DNA from: Cephalopachus bancanus
Lineage: Eukaryota > Chordata > Mammalia > Primates > Tarsiidae
Direction: 5' to 3'
DNA: 64,000 nucleotides
Assembly: GCA_027257055.1 (NCBI GenBank)
Contig: JAPVLO010000056.1
Location: 7,552,501 to 7,616,500 of the forward strand
Of the stretch, positions 10,430-22,004 are shown piece after piece; the stretch's first letter is position 1, and every line of letters starts with the position of its first letter. The position numbers were made by a program, and so were the translations under genes. The notes beneath the pieces are model-generated. The model searched no databases, was not told where the DNA came from, and saw only the letters and a list, made by a program, of their open reading frames with translations.

Positions 10430-10700
10430 TTATTCAGTACTCATTCATTCGGCTAACACTTTTTGAGTGTTATTAGGACCAGGCACAGAAAAACAGATGA
10501 AGACTTCTGGTCCCTTCATTCTAATAACAGTAGTGATGATAATGATGGTAATGCTTAATATATACCCAACACCAGGCACAGCAACCTCTCCAACGTGTGA
10601 GGTCATAATGTAAGTGGCAGCTCTAGGATCCAGTGACAGTTTGCCTGCTGGCTGTGTTAGCCACTGAGCTCGAAGGCCTCTTGAGTCAAATGTCCCAACA
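10430..10700 (-). repeat. L2 then MIR fragments
   Basis: ATTCATTCGGCTAACACTTT resembles the antisense L2 3' region. AATAACAGTAGTGATGATAA and GGTCATAATGTAAGTGGCAG resemble antisense MIR. Confidence 0.45.
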
Positions 10701-11159
10701 CCAGAACATCTGGGAAAACTAAATCACGGAGACACTGAGTGTGCAACTACTTGCTTGAAATGGTGGCTCACTGATATTACATTTTATGATTTCCTCTTCA
10801 GCCTCTGCCTTAGAATATAATTCACAGTCATCCAAAATTGGACTTGCCTAAGAATGCCTGCAGTCACAGCTGGTCAGGTGCAGCAGGGAGACTGTCACCA
10901 CCAGCTCTTTCTTCAAGCCTTGTGGGCCTCTTCCCACCTGTTACTGCAATGAAAGAAGTCACTTCTGGGGTTGTTTTTCTTTTTTCTTTTTTGTTCTTTT
11001 GTAATAGAGCATCATGGATGGACCCACCATGGGTAGTAGCACTAACACAGTCACTAAGTAAACAAAGGCCCAAGATGACCGTGTGTATTAACCAATATTC
11101 TTCATTGCCTCGGTTTTTTGCCTTTGGCTAATGTTTAGAGACTTCCTCGGAGATGAGAC

Positions 11160-11415
11160 AAAAATGATGGTGGTGGTAATAATGATGAAAATAGCCAGTT
11201 TGCTGAATTATTACTGGCACTATACCTATGCATGGCACACATTTGAATTCAGTCTTCTTCAGAGCCCTGGATGGCAACTACTGTTATTATCCCCATTTTC
11301 TGGATAAGAGACTGGATAAGTAAGCATACCTGCTATTGCAGAACTAAATGACTAAGTTTGGATAGGAGCCCAGGCTTGGTAGGCCCCAAGACCCATGCTC
11401 CAGCCACTGAGGTGT
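11160..11415 (-). repeat. MIR fragment
   Basis: TGTTATTATCCCCATTTTCTGGATAAGAG and GACCCATGCTCCAGCCACTG follow antisense MIR order. The region between 10700 and 11160 shows no clear feature. Confidence 0.65.
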
Positions 11416-11837
11416 CCCCATGGTTGCTTCTTTAGCCAACCCCATTTGTCTAGATTCATGAGATTCTGATTGATGCTGCTCTAGTCTTCAGGGAATGATG
11501 TATCTTAAGTCTCTCTTTTGTGTTATACATACCTAGACATGAATTTCCTGTCTTGCATGGTGTGTGGAAAAACTCCAAAGGCTGTAATTTGGAACATGAA
11601 GATTCTAGTTATATTCTTTCTACCTTATTAAGACTCGCAATGGAATGTCCTATGGGATCTCGACCAATAGGAACACTGGTATTTCATTTCTCCCTCTGAC
11701 ATTTTATTAGATGCTAGTAACAAATGAGCTGGGGCTGCAGAATAATAAGAGTGTTTTGCAGGCCAAACACAAATCCAACACAGTGTACAGGCCTGAGCAC
11801 TGGGCTTAGAAGTCCTGCTTTAACTTATCCCAATTCT

Positions 11838-12133
11838 TTTTTTTTTTTTTTTTTTTTGAGTCAGAGTCTCACTCTGTCACCCAGGCTGGAGTGCAGTGCC
11901 ACGCTCATGGCTGCCACAATCTCAACCTGCTGTGCTCAGGTAATCCACTTCAGCCTTCCACGTAACTAGAACCACAGGCACGTGCCACCACATCTGGCTA
12001 ATTTTTTTATTTATTGTAGAGACGAGGTCTCATCAAGTTGTCCGGGCTGGTCTCATATCCCTAGGCTCAGGAAATCCTCTTGCCTCCACCTTCCAAAGTG
12101 TTGGAATTACAGGTGTGGACCAGTTCCTTTCCC
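11838..12133 (-). repeat. Alu
   Basis: T tail and GAGTCAGAGTCTCACTCTGT, ending in a degraded head (TTGGAATTACAGGTGTGGAC). Flanked by TTATCCCAATTCTTTT (left) and TTATCCCAGTTCTTTT (right). Confidence 0.88.
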
Positions 12134-12274
12134 AATTATCCCAGTTCTTTTTCTTGTTAGTTGTGCTTCAGAAGGCGCTTAGTGTAATGTATGTGTAAGA
12201 GATAAAGAGTTTGTCTTCTCTTAGATGGTTGACAGAGCATCAACCAACATCAAATGTATGAGAATTTCCCCAAA

Positions 12275-13110
12275 CACACCAAACAGTTCTCTAGGGGACA
12301 CCAACTGAGAATAATTCAATTCAATTCGTACATTATCTGTCTGGAGGCAGCATCTCAGGTCCCACAGGTTGAGGGCTCAGTCCCACAGGACTGGCTCCCT
12401 CTGCCCCTGACTTCTGATGCTAATCATGAGTTCCAGGATATGACCTGAACTTCTGACCAGCCTGCTCTAAGTTAGGTGTCCCCATGACCCCCTCCTCGGG
12501 TTTGATTACTTTGCTAAGATGGCTCATGGAAGTCAGAGAAATACTTCACTTACATTCACCCATTTATTATCAAGGATGTTACAGAGAATACAGATGAACA
12601 GCCAGATGAAGACATATGTAGGGTGAGGTATGTGTGAAGGGGAGGGTGGATTTTCTGTGCCCTGGGTGTGCAGCCTCCAGACACATTCATATGTCAGCAA
12701 CCCAGGAACTCTCCAAATCCCATAATTCAGGGGTCTTTAGGGAGGTGGCATCACACAGGCATGATCGATTACCAATTCAGTCTCCAGCCCCTCCCCTCTT
12801 TACAGAGGATGGGGGTTGGGACTGACCGATCCAAATTTTTAATCATGGCTTGGCCTTTCTGGTAACCATCTGCTGTTCATGAACCCACCTCGAGTTGCCT
12901 CATTAGAACAAGAGATTCTCTAGTCACCCAGGGAATTCCAAGGGATTAGTAGCTCTGTCAGGAACCCAGATCCAAGACCAACTGCTAGAACAAAGCATGA
13001 ACCTAGCACCTCTATTGTTCAGGAAATTACAAGGGTTTTAGAAGTGTTGCGCCAGAAACTGGGAGTAGAGACCAAATTTATATTTCTGATTATATCACAA
13101 TAGCTCAGCA
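12275..13110 (-). mobile_element. old ERV LTR, minus orientation
   Basis: Long LTR-like unit. Read on the minus strand it contains TTGTGATATAATCAGAAATA near its start, CCTGAACAATAGAGGTGC, ACCCCCATCCTCTG and a Tyr/Ser-rich C/T region. It ends with GGTGTCCCCTAGAGAACTG. This word order matches a mammalian ERV LTR family that I know but cannot name with certainty. No internal retroviral genes are attached. Confidence 0.6.
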
Positions 13111-13424
13111 TGGCAAATACTTTACTTAATTAAAACACTTGCTTCTCCTCAGATAGAAACTTCCCATTTCTGTTTGCTAAGCTACAGTCTGGGAGAGCTC
13201 TCCTGTGTAAAAAAGAATATTAACACCTTGCCTTAATGGACTCCCATTCCTTCCTTTGACTTTCTGAATTTGACCCTTTCATGGTAGTTTAGCAAGTTCA
13301 ACTTCATTCAGAGATGGAAAGAACAAGAATAGGAAGCATAGCAGTACTCCCCATCCCCCTAAAGATTCTTTAGCTTAAAAAAATGACAACCACAGATAAA
13401 ATATGTTGGAATATAGATTTGTGT

Positions 13425-13625
13425 CATGTCTCTTTGGCCAGTTATTTATCTTCTCCAAGCCTCAACCACCCTCCTTTTTCAAATGGGAATTATTAATTCA
13501 TTCAGCAAAATCTTATTGTGCATCTCTTGTGTCATAGGCACTGTGTGGAATGGTATTCATTCTCCACTGGTAAACAAAATGCATGGGACCTGCTCTCACA
13601 GAGCTGACAGCCTCATGATTGAACA
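13425..13625 (+). repeat. MIR then L2 fragments
   Basis: TTATCTTCTCCAAGCCTCAA and TTCAAATGGGAATTATTAAT fit the MIR 3' half. ATTCATTCAGCAAAATCTTA and TAGGCACTGTGTGGAAT fit an L2 end. Confidence 0.55.
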
Positions 13626-14172
13626 TCAGCCTCAGAGGGTGTGATGGGAATTAGAGATATGTCATGTTGGCCTAGGATCTGGCATCTAGTAATACCTAAA
13701 TACATTCCAGATGATTTTGGTCATAAAATAATTTTTTTGCAGATTTGTGTAGGTCAGTTCTCTTTTTTTATTAATACTTTTATCTCTGAATGTTGCCTAG
13801 AGGGAAGTCATCTTTTTATGCTTAGTCTTTCCACGAAGTCTTTTGGAAAGCGAGGAAAATAGAAAACTGCCCATACAGGATTCCCGAGCAGTTATGACCT
13901 TTCCTCTCACGGGACTGTTTTGGCTTTAGGTCGGGGGTGGTAGGGAGTTAAATTCCTGTGGGAAACAGTTCCCTGATTTCTTTTTTAGCGCAAAAAAATG
14001 TAAATTACTTCTCTATGCTATGTGAGGAATTCGTTTGTAGTATAATGTCAAATTCAAGGGGCTTTGAACTGAGAACGTGCAACTGATTTAACGAGGAGTA
14101 CCAGGAAAGCTAAAAGCTGGTGTCCCAGTAGCTGTTTTGTGGATAGTGCAGTGTAGTTAATTGGGGAAGTAT
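13626..14172. other. intron, no clear feature
   Basis: No exon signals or recognisable repeat were seen. Confidence 0.55.
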
Positions 14173-14186
14173 AATGTGCAAGTGGG

Positions 14187-14477
14187 GCCGGGCTCGGTGG
14201 CTCAGCCTGTCATCCCAGCACTTTGGGAGGCTGAGGTGAGTGAATTGCCTGAGCCCGCAGTTTCGAGACCAGCCCGGACAACTTGACAAGGCCTCATCTC
14301 TACAATCAATCAAAAATGAGCTGGGCGTGGTAGCGCATGCCTGTGGTTTCAGCTACTTGGAAGGTGAGGCAGAAGGATTGCCAGAACCCAGCAGGTCGAT
14401 GCTGGGGTGGCCATGAGCGTGCCACTGCACTCTAGCCTGGGCAATGGAGTGAGACTCCAACTCAAAAAAAAAAGAAC
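14187..14477 (+). repeat. Alu with perfect 14-bp target duplication
   Basis: GGCCGGGCTCGGTGGCTCAGCC through an A tail. AATGTGCAAGTGGG is found at both 14173-14186 and 14478-14491. It retains CAACTTG in the left arm. Confidence 0.94.
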
Positions 14478-14491
14478 AATGTGCAAGTGGG

Positions 14492-15800
14492 CTTTTAGAT
14501 AGTGCTTCCTGGATCTCTGGGTAGAGCAAACCACACGTATTTCCTTACCCACCCACACTGTGTTTATTTTATGGTATCTCCCTCAAAAGAAGCAAAATTG
14601 CCAGTGTTGTTATCTTCACAACTCCATCACTTGCTCATATTATTTGTAGTGATGATTTTGTCATTATTGTACTCTTATTTGCCCACAGTCTCCTTTTATT
14701 GACTGTTGATCTTATTTCCTTTAGATTCTTAAATGAGGCTAACTTAAAAGAAGTAGGTAGAAGGATGGTGAAGCATTCATTGTGGCTTCTCTGAAGCCAG
14801 AAACTCGGCTTCTCTGGGAGAGCCCTGTTCGTGACTGATTTTTGGCATGACATTGGCCAGTGGTCTCATCGCCGTGGGACTACCCTAGTGCACTGGGAGG
14901 GCAGTCAGCAAGTTCTGTGGATTGATGGCCCAGTGCACGCACAAGAGAAGTGTTACATTAAGTCCCCAGAAGACAGTGTGATGACATCTTAGCATCTTTA
15001 CCCTTTTTACTCCGATGCTGGTGTGAGGGTTACTGGATCAATTTCAAAAGGCGATAGCATCTAATTGCCATGTGGACCGGAACGAGTCTCACACTAGAGT
15101 ATTGGCTTTCCCTAAGCAATTAGTCCCGGAAAATGCGCAGGCCTGTGCATGGTGCTGTCAAATGAATATAGGATTTATTTATACTCTTCCCTGCAGTGCA
15201 AGTGTGGGAAGAAGGAGCTGATAGTGCTGTGAAGGGAGTTGGAGTGATCTGTCAGGTTCCAGAAGCAGCCAGAAGGGAAAGAGTGGGTGGCTCAAGAAGT
15301 GCACAGTCGATGGGGCTGTGTCCCGTCTGGCTCCTGAGCCCGTGAGATGGAGAGAGCATGTGGTACATTTCTTTCGTAACATTTGCCTATGAGATAGCCA
15401 AAACTAAATTGTGCCATTTTACATCTGTATAAGGTGATCCTTAAGAATCATTAGGAAAAAATCCAACTTATCTCTGGATCTTTCCAGTCTGTCCTTGGAT
15501 CTAAGAAAGAAAAATACAGGCATACATATGATAAAAATAAAATTTAAAAATAAATAAATGACAACCATGAATACTTCCTATATTTGCCAGGGGTGAAGAC
15601 ATAGAATTACAGGTATCCTCAGTGTCCAGCAGTTTGGTTTTTTTTTGCAAGAGAAAAAACTGAAACCGTGGAATTTAAATGACAGACCCAGGTCCATGTG
15701 GCTGCTTCCTGGCAGAACTCCTGCCCGGACCCCTGTCGTCACCGCAGTCTCAACAGTTTGCTCATGACTCTCTGCATATTGCTAGCGAGTTTCCTTTGAA
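14492..15800. other. intron, no clear feature
   Basis: About 1.3 kb with no exon-like segment and no repeat that I can name. Confidence 0.55.
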
Positions 15801-15832
15801 TTTATCGTCTCTGCAATAATAAATAAAGAAGT

Positions 15833-16020
15833 AATCGTCTCTACAATAAATCAAAAATTAGCTGGGCGCAGTAGCGCGCGCCTGTCATCTCAGCTACTTG
15901 GAAGGTGGAGGCGGAAGGATCGCCGGAGTTCAGCAGGTCGAGACTGCGGTGGCCGGGAGCGTGCTACTGCACTCCAGTCTGGGTGACAGAGTGAGACTCC
16001 AACTCAAAAAAAAAATTTTT
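15833..16020 (+). repeat. Alu, 5'-truncated
   Basis: Starts in the left arm at TCGTCTCTACAATAAATC and runs through the right arm to an A tail. A near-copy of the first words (TCGTCTCTGCAATAATAAAT) lies just upstream at 15807. Confidence 0.85.
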
Positions 16021-16133
16021 TTTAAATAAAAGATAATAATGTTTCTAGAAGGTAATAAGTGAATTTCTTACCATGTTATAGTTTTGGTAGATATAAATTA
16101 ATGCAATGAATTCAGCAGTAGTTTAAAATGTAT

Positions 16134-16250
16134 GTCTACAACTGGATTACCCTGAACACACCTGATCTCATCTGATCTCAGAAACTAAGCAGGGTTAGGC
16201 CTAGTTAGTACTTGGATGGGAGATCCCCTGGGAATGCCAGTGCCCTAGGG
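16134..16250 (+). pseudogene. 5S rRNA pseudogene
   Basis: The segment follows 5S rRNA from GTCTACA at the 5' end through CACCTGATCTCATCTGATCTC, AAACTAAGCAGGGTTAGGCC (box A region), TTAGTACTTGGATGGGAGA (intermediate element and box C region) and CTGGGAATGCCAGTGCC near the 3' end. It is essentially full length, with mostly C-to-T and G-to-A changes, so it is an inactive copy. The 3' end joins an Alu 5' end with no spacer. Confidence 0.92.
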
Positions 16251-17260
<1,010 letters not shown>

Positions 17261-17264
17261 TCAT

Positions 17265-17396
17265 CTTTTTTTTAAAATTGAGACAGTGTCTCGCTATGTT
17301 GCCCAGGGTTGCCTCAAACTCCTGGGCTCAAGCCAGCCTCCTACCTCGGCCTTCCAAAGGGCTGGGATTGCAGGCGTGAGCCAGCGTGCCTGACTG
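17265..17396 (-). repeat. free left Alu monomer (FLAM-like)
   Basis: A T tail then TTGAGACAGTGTCTCGCTATGT through GAGCCAGCGTGCCTGACTG. Only the left arm is present. Confidence 0.82.
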
Positions 17397-17831
17397 ACTC
17401 CCTTCTTCTCTTCTCAAGTTTCTCCTCATGTCTCCCATGACCCGTTGCGAGTGTTCTCCAGGCCCTCATCCCTCCTTTGTCCAGCATCTTCTCTCCTTCC
17501 TTCCAGCCTCACTCTTTACTCTCACAGCGACCGTACTGAAATGCAGCCTAGAAAAATGTGCAGCCAGGTTATTGAGAAGGGTTTCTTATATCCGCCTCAG
17601 TACATAATTTATTTTGTACTTTCTTTTCTCTGCACAATTTCTGCCCGTCAACAGTATATAAGAGAGGCCATTCCATTCCCCCCCACCACCCCTAAAACTG
17701 GCAAACAATTATTATAAGACTTTAGCCAATCTGATAGATACAGGTTTTTTTCATTAAAAAAGGTTGTTCACATACATATCGTGCATCTATAGATAAGGAA
17801 GTAAGGAAGTAGTACAATTCTCTGGTGAGAC

Positions 17832-18620
17832 AGGGTTTTTTTATTTATTATAAAGATTTAGGGTACAATTCAGGGTTAGGCATACAAACATTGATTGCTC
17901 AGGTACCCTTGTTGATGAGGTGTGCCCTTCCCTCCCCTAGTAGTTTCCCTCAACTGCCAATCCCACCCCCCATCCCCTGACAATTTCCCACTAATGCTAA
18001 TCGCTTTCTTATGGCATTATAATTGTTCAAGGTCCGCTTATGAGTGAGAACGTATGGAACTCTGTTCTTTGTTCTGTGATAGATCACTGAGTATGATTGA
18101 CTACGAATCCATCCAAGTTGCTGCAAAGTCCATATATTTGTCCTTCTTTATGGCTGCATAATATTCCATTGTGTATACGTACCACATTTTTTTAATCCAG
18201 TCCAGCTTTGATAGGCAACACGGTTGGTTCCATGTTTTTGCTATTGTGAATAGAGCTGCAACAAACATACGTGTGCAGGTATCTTTTTTGTAGAATGATT
18301 TGAGTTCCTCTGGGTATAGTCCCAATAGGGGAATTGCTGGATCATATGTAAGGTCAACTTCTAGTTCTTTCAGAAATCACCACCCTGTCTTCCAAAGAGG
18401 TTGCACAAGTTTGCATTCTCACCAGCAGTGTAGAAGCGTTCCTTTTTCTCTACATCCTCGCCAGCGTCTGTTGTTGTTTGTTTTATTAATGATGGCCATT
18501 CTGACTGGGGTTAGGTGGTATCTCATTGTGGTTTTGATTTGCATTTCTCTGATGTTGAGTGAGGCTGAGCACTTTTTCATGTGTCTGTCGGCTGCCCGTA
18601 TATCTTCTTTTGAGATGCGA
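17832..18620 (-). repeat. L1, 5'-truncated, relatively young
   Basis: Starts on the + strand with a T-rich tail and AAGATTTAGGGTACAATTCA (3' end), then the complement of the 3' UTR and of the ORF2 end. The minus strand reads KMWYVYTMEYYAAIKKDKYMDF near 18110-18200, the L1 ORF2 C-terminal region, but with stops. The flanks share GAGACAGGG / GAGGCAGGG, a probable target duplication. Confidence 0.88.
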
Positions 18621-19092
18621 GGCAGGGTTTTTAAAGTTAGTACATGATTTGGGGTTTTCTCTGTTTTTACCACTGCACAAAGAATAGTTTGAGAATTGAA
18701 TGCTGATTTGTTGGTTGGTTGCTTGGTTGGTTGGTTTTTTGCAGAGGGTTAGTGGGGATGGGACATGGGTGAGGAGGGTGAGTATTACAGAAGGAGCAGG
18801 AGCCCCACAACACCAAGTTAAGCATTCTTGTTGCCCATTGCGAGGGCTTTGAAATCAAGAGACTTGGGTGTGGAGTCTGGCTCTGCCACGGCCTTACCTA
18901 GAACCCTCTGCCAAGTCACTGGGTTTGTGGAGCTCAGTACCGTCCTTACAAAAGTATAGGAACACCATCCTCCTCTGTCATGCTGAGCAGTGTGGCAGTG
19001 CTGGATTTTGTGAGTTATGCTTTTAGAGCTGTCAAATGCACGTGATATAATCCTGCCACCAACGGGACAGATTCACTAATAAGATTAGTGGT
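18621..19092. other. intron, no clear feature
   Basis: Includes a short (GGTT)n-like tract near 18712-18740. No exon was seen. Confidence 0.5.
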
Positions 19093-19106
19093 TTTCTGTT
19101 TTGCTT

Positions 19107-19394
19107 TTTTTTTTTTTTTTGAGTTGGAGTCTCACTCTGTCGCCCAGACTGGAGTGCAGTGGCCGCTCCTGGCCACCGCAGCCTCGACCTGCTGGGCTCC
19201 GGCGATCCTTCCGCCCCAGCCTTCCGAGTAGCCGGAATTACAGGCATGCACTACCATGCCTGGCTGATTTTTTGATTTATTGTAGAGATGAGGTCTCGCT
19301 GCCCAGGCGGGTCTCGAACCCGCGGGCTCAGGCAATCCACTCACCTCAGCCTCCCAAAGGCGCGGGATTACAGGCTGAGCCACCGAGCCCGGCT
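19107..19394 (-). repeat. Alu, young strepsirrhine subfamily
   Basis: Long T tail and GAGTTGGAGTCTCACTCTGT through CCACCGAGCCCGGC. It has the 7-nt deletion, the GGCGCGGGATTACAGG head and a perfect hairpin at 19307-19323. Flanked by TCTGTTTTGCTTTT twice. It is one of the least diverged copies here. Confidence 0.94.
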
Positions 19395-19423
19395 CTGTTT
19401 TGCTTTTAAAGAAAAAGAAAAAA

Positions 19424-19595
19424 GCTCAGGTATGATGGTTCACACCTGTAGCCCAGGTACTCAGGAGACTGAGGCAGAAGGATCGCCTGATCCCAGGAGG
19501 TCAAGGCAGTGGTGAACATGACCATGCTACTGCACTCCAGCTTGGGCTACAGAGTAAGACCCCAGACTCGAAAAAGAAAGAAAAAGAAAAGAGAA
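19424..19595 (+). repeat. Alu monomer-like fragment
   Basis: A single unit with CACACCTGTAGCCCAGGTAC, GGCAGAAGGATCGCC and CTACTGCACTCCAGCTTGGG, then an A/G-rich tail. Confidence 0.75.
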
Positions 19596-19782
19596 ACTGG
19601 AGTTGGAAGGAAGGGGAGTTGGGTTTTAGACAAGTAAAACATTTTGGAAGATGAGAAAAGATTTCTAGTAACAGAGAGAATTGGGGCAGAGTTCTAATCA
19701 GGTCAGCTGTTTGTATAGAAGGAGCAAACATCAGACATTACTAGTTTGGAGGAACTCTTGACTGGTAGCATATGCCAACATT

Positions 19783-20082
19783 CTTTTTTTTTTTTTTTTT
19801 TTTAAGTTGGAGTCTCACTCTGTCACCCAGGCTGAGGTACAGTGGCATGCTTACAGCCACTGCAGCCTTGACCTGCTGGGCTCAGGTGATCTTTCTGCCT
19901 CAGCCTCTTGAATAGCTGGGACTACAGGCATGCGCCACCATGCCTGACTAATTTTTTGATTTATTGTAGAGATAAGGTCTCGCCAAGTGGCCCAGGTTGG
20001 TCTCGAACCTGCGGGTTCAGGCAATCCTCTTCCTCTGCCTCCCAAGGTGCTGGGATTATAGGTATGAGCCACCGCGCCCAGC
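19783..20082 (-). repeat. Alu, first of two at one target
   Basis: Long T tail and AGTTGGAGTCTCACTCTGTC through CACCGCGCCCAGCC. The left flank is TATGCCAACATTC and the right flank is TATACCAACATTC. Confidence 0.92.
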
Positions 20083-20100
20083 CATATACCAACATTCTTC

Positions 20101-20386
20101 TTTTTTTTTTTTTGAGTTGGAGTCTCACTCTGTTGCCCAGACTGGAGTGCAGTGGCTGCTCCCGGCCACCACAGCCTCGACCTGCTGGGCTCCGGCGATC
20201 CTTCTGCCTCAGCCTTCCCAGTAGCCGGAATTACAGGCATGCGCTACCAACCCCGGCTGATTTTTTTATTTATTGTAGAGATGAGGTCTCGCTGCCCAGG
20301 CAGGTCTTGAACCCGCAGGCTCAGGCAATCCACTCACCCCAGCCTCCCAAAGGCACAGGATTACAGGCTGAGCCACCGAGCCCGGC
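20101..20386 (-). repeat. Alu, second of two at one target
   Basis: GAGTTGGAGTCTCACTCTGT through CACCGAGCCCGGCT, of the 7-nt-deletion subfamily. The flanks are TACCAACATTCTTC and TACCAACATTCTTG, the third copy of the same target word. Confidence 0.93.
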
Positions 20387-20492
20387 TCCTACCAACATTC
20401 TTGACACCAGGAATTCCAGGTCACTGGTCACCTGAGTCCTGTTTGCTTATGCGGCTAACAACACCATTGGTAGAGTTTCGCTGTATTTCCTC

Positions 20493-20870
20493 AGTCTCAC
20501 AGGGGTCCCCAGTCCCCAGGTCACAGACCAGAGGTGAGCCACACAGCAGGAGGTAAACGGCGAGCGAGTGGAGCTTTGCATTCTGTCAGATCAGTGGCGG
20601 CATTAGATTCTCATAGGAGCCTGAACCCTATTGTGAACTGCTCGTGCAAGGGATCTAGGTTGCATGCTCCTTGTGAGAATCTAATGCCTGATGATCTGGG
20701 GTGGAGCTGAGGTGGTGATGCTACCGCTGGGGAGTAGCTGCAAATACAGATTCACATTAGCCGTGAAGTTTGACTGCACATCCCCTCCACCCTCATCTGT
20801 GGAAAAATTGTCTTCCACGGAACCAGTCCCTAAAGCCAAAAAGATTGAGTCCGGCTGTTCTAGGAAAACA
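20493..20870 (+). mobile_element. non-autonomous hAT-type DNA transposon fossil
   Basis: Begins CAGGGGTCCCCAGTCCCCAG and passes GCCACACAGCAGGAGGT and TCTGTGGAAAAATTGTCTTC. It ends near GAGTCCGGCTGTTC, whose complement matches the start only loosely. The order is that of a common mammalian hAT MITE with CAG-GGTCCCCAA termini. It contains a strong hairpin at 20587-20620 / 20666-20698. No transposase is encoded. Confidence 0.78.
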
Positions 20871-21170
20871 TGATTCCTCGGCAATATTAATGAGTTGTTA
20901 AGAGGTGGATTACACTCTGACTTTATTCACTTATTCTTTCCTGTGCCGTGAAATTACCTGCAGACACCTCCTGTGTTTGGTCAAAAGGACCAACCTGGGG
21001 TAACTCCCACAGGATCATGAAGAATCAGAGCCACCTGCCAAACATAGTTCTCTATTGACTTTCTTGAAGTCGGTATTTTTCAAAATATGTCAGGATTTAG
21101 AACTCAGAGGAATATCTTACTGTTTCCCAGTGTTAGGTCAAAATCTCAACAAGGCCTCCAAAATGTTAGG

Positions 21171-21206
21171 GCCTGGTGGCTCATGTCTGTAGTTCCAGCA
21201 CATTTG
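21171..21206 (+). repeat. Alu 5'-head fragment inside ERV copy A
   Basis: GCCTGGTGGCTCATGTCTGT and AGTTCCAGCACATTTG are the first ~36 bases of an Alu and nothing more. TGTTAGG is present on both sides (21164-21170 and 21207-21213). Confidence 0.6.
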
Positions 21207-21310
21207 TGTTAGGTCAGACTAGACAGAGGGGTCTGCGATCTGGGGCCACATGAAAGAGATGCAAAGAATTGCACAGAAGTTAGATTGGAAAATATAGTTT
21301 ATTTAGAAAG

Positions 21311-21316
21311 TAAATT

Positions 21317-21354
<38 letters not shown>
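21311..21354 (+). repeat. (GA)n tract in ERV LTR
   Basis: About 20 uninterrupted AG units. Shorter, imperfect GA tracts lie at the matching place in the other two LTR copies, so the repeat grew from LTR sequence. Confidence 0.9.
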
Positions 21355-21359
<5 letters not shown>

Positions 21360-22004
21360 CACCTCCTCAAGGTAGAAGTGGGGGACAAAGCTAGGAAAAC
21401 AATGGTGGCCGCAGATCAAAGAGCCGCATGGCCAGACCAGAGTTTAACAAAGCAATGGAGAATGGCTGCTTGAGGTTGCTTTCAAACATTCCCTTTGATG
21501 GGGGACAGGTTTTTAAGGTGACTAGGTGGTGGTCTATTTCATGTCATCACGAAGAGGCAGGTAAGCACAGGCACTGATGTCTGGTGATGGACTGTGGGCA
21601 GATGGGTGGGTTAGTCACATGGCTGCTGCCATGTTCATGGGGTCTGTCTGCGTCATGGAGGTCATGAAGGACTGATTAAGTTAACTTTTCAAAACAAGCT
21701 GGGGAGGGGATTGTAAATTATCAATAGCTATCTCTGAGGAACTGCTTCTGTCCTCGGTTAGTGATTAGAGGGTAAATTAAAGTGAACTGCTAGAAAAACA
21801 TGACAAAGCTAAGCTATGTTAAAATGGCTGCTCTTTGGCTATATTGAGTCCATTTTGGTCCTTCAACCCAGTATACAAATTTAGAAAGATGTGAGCTACA
21901 TATTTCTATTAATCTGCCTTTGTAGTATATTTCAATTGAATTAGTTTTGTTTGAGAGAAAATAAATATCTCATGTTTAAGCCTTTTATGTTTTTTGTTTG
22001 TTTT

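Larger units (their letters stand above)
21131..21865 (-). mobile_element. ERV copy A: LTR with tRNA-Thr primer-binding site and U5 stub
   Basis: On the minus strand the order is LTR (U3 starting near 21865, AATAAA at 21297-21306, end CTAACA at 21164-21169), a PBS-like 18-mer at 21143-21160 matching the tRNA-Thr 3' end at 14 of 18 positions (all four differences transitions), and then TGACCTAACA (21131-21140), identical to the last 10 bases of the LTR. CCCAG flanks both sides (21126-21130 and 21867-21871, one base offset). No gag, pol or env remains. A (GA)n tract lies at 21321-21354. A 37-bp Alu head fragment interrupts the U5 end. Confidence 0.78.

Noticed and set aside
14502..14702. Candidate exon near 14500-14700
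   Set aside because: Open only 66 codons, with no donor in phase, and PATJ continuity is satisfied without it.
18101..18325. Protein fragment resembling reverse-transcriptase polyprotein C-terminus (MEYYAAIKKDKYMDF)
   Set aside because: It is the dead 3' end of L1 ORF2, not a gene. It is annotated as L1.
19908..20435. 175-codon open frame, the longest in the window
   Set aside because: It runs through two adjacent minus-strand Alus and their tails; it is the usual Alu pseudo-protein.
21285..21473. Arg/Glu repeat protein (ERERER)
   Set aside because: This is the translated (GA)n tract in the ERV LTR.
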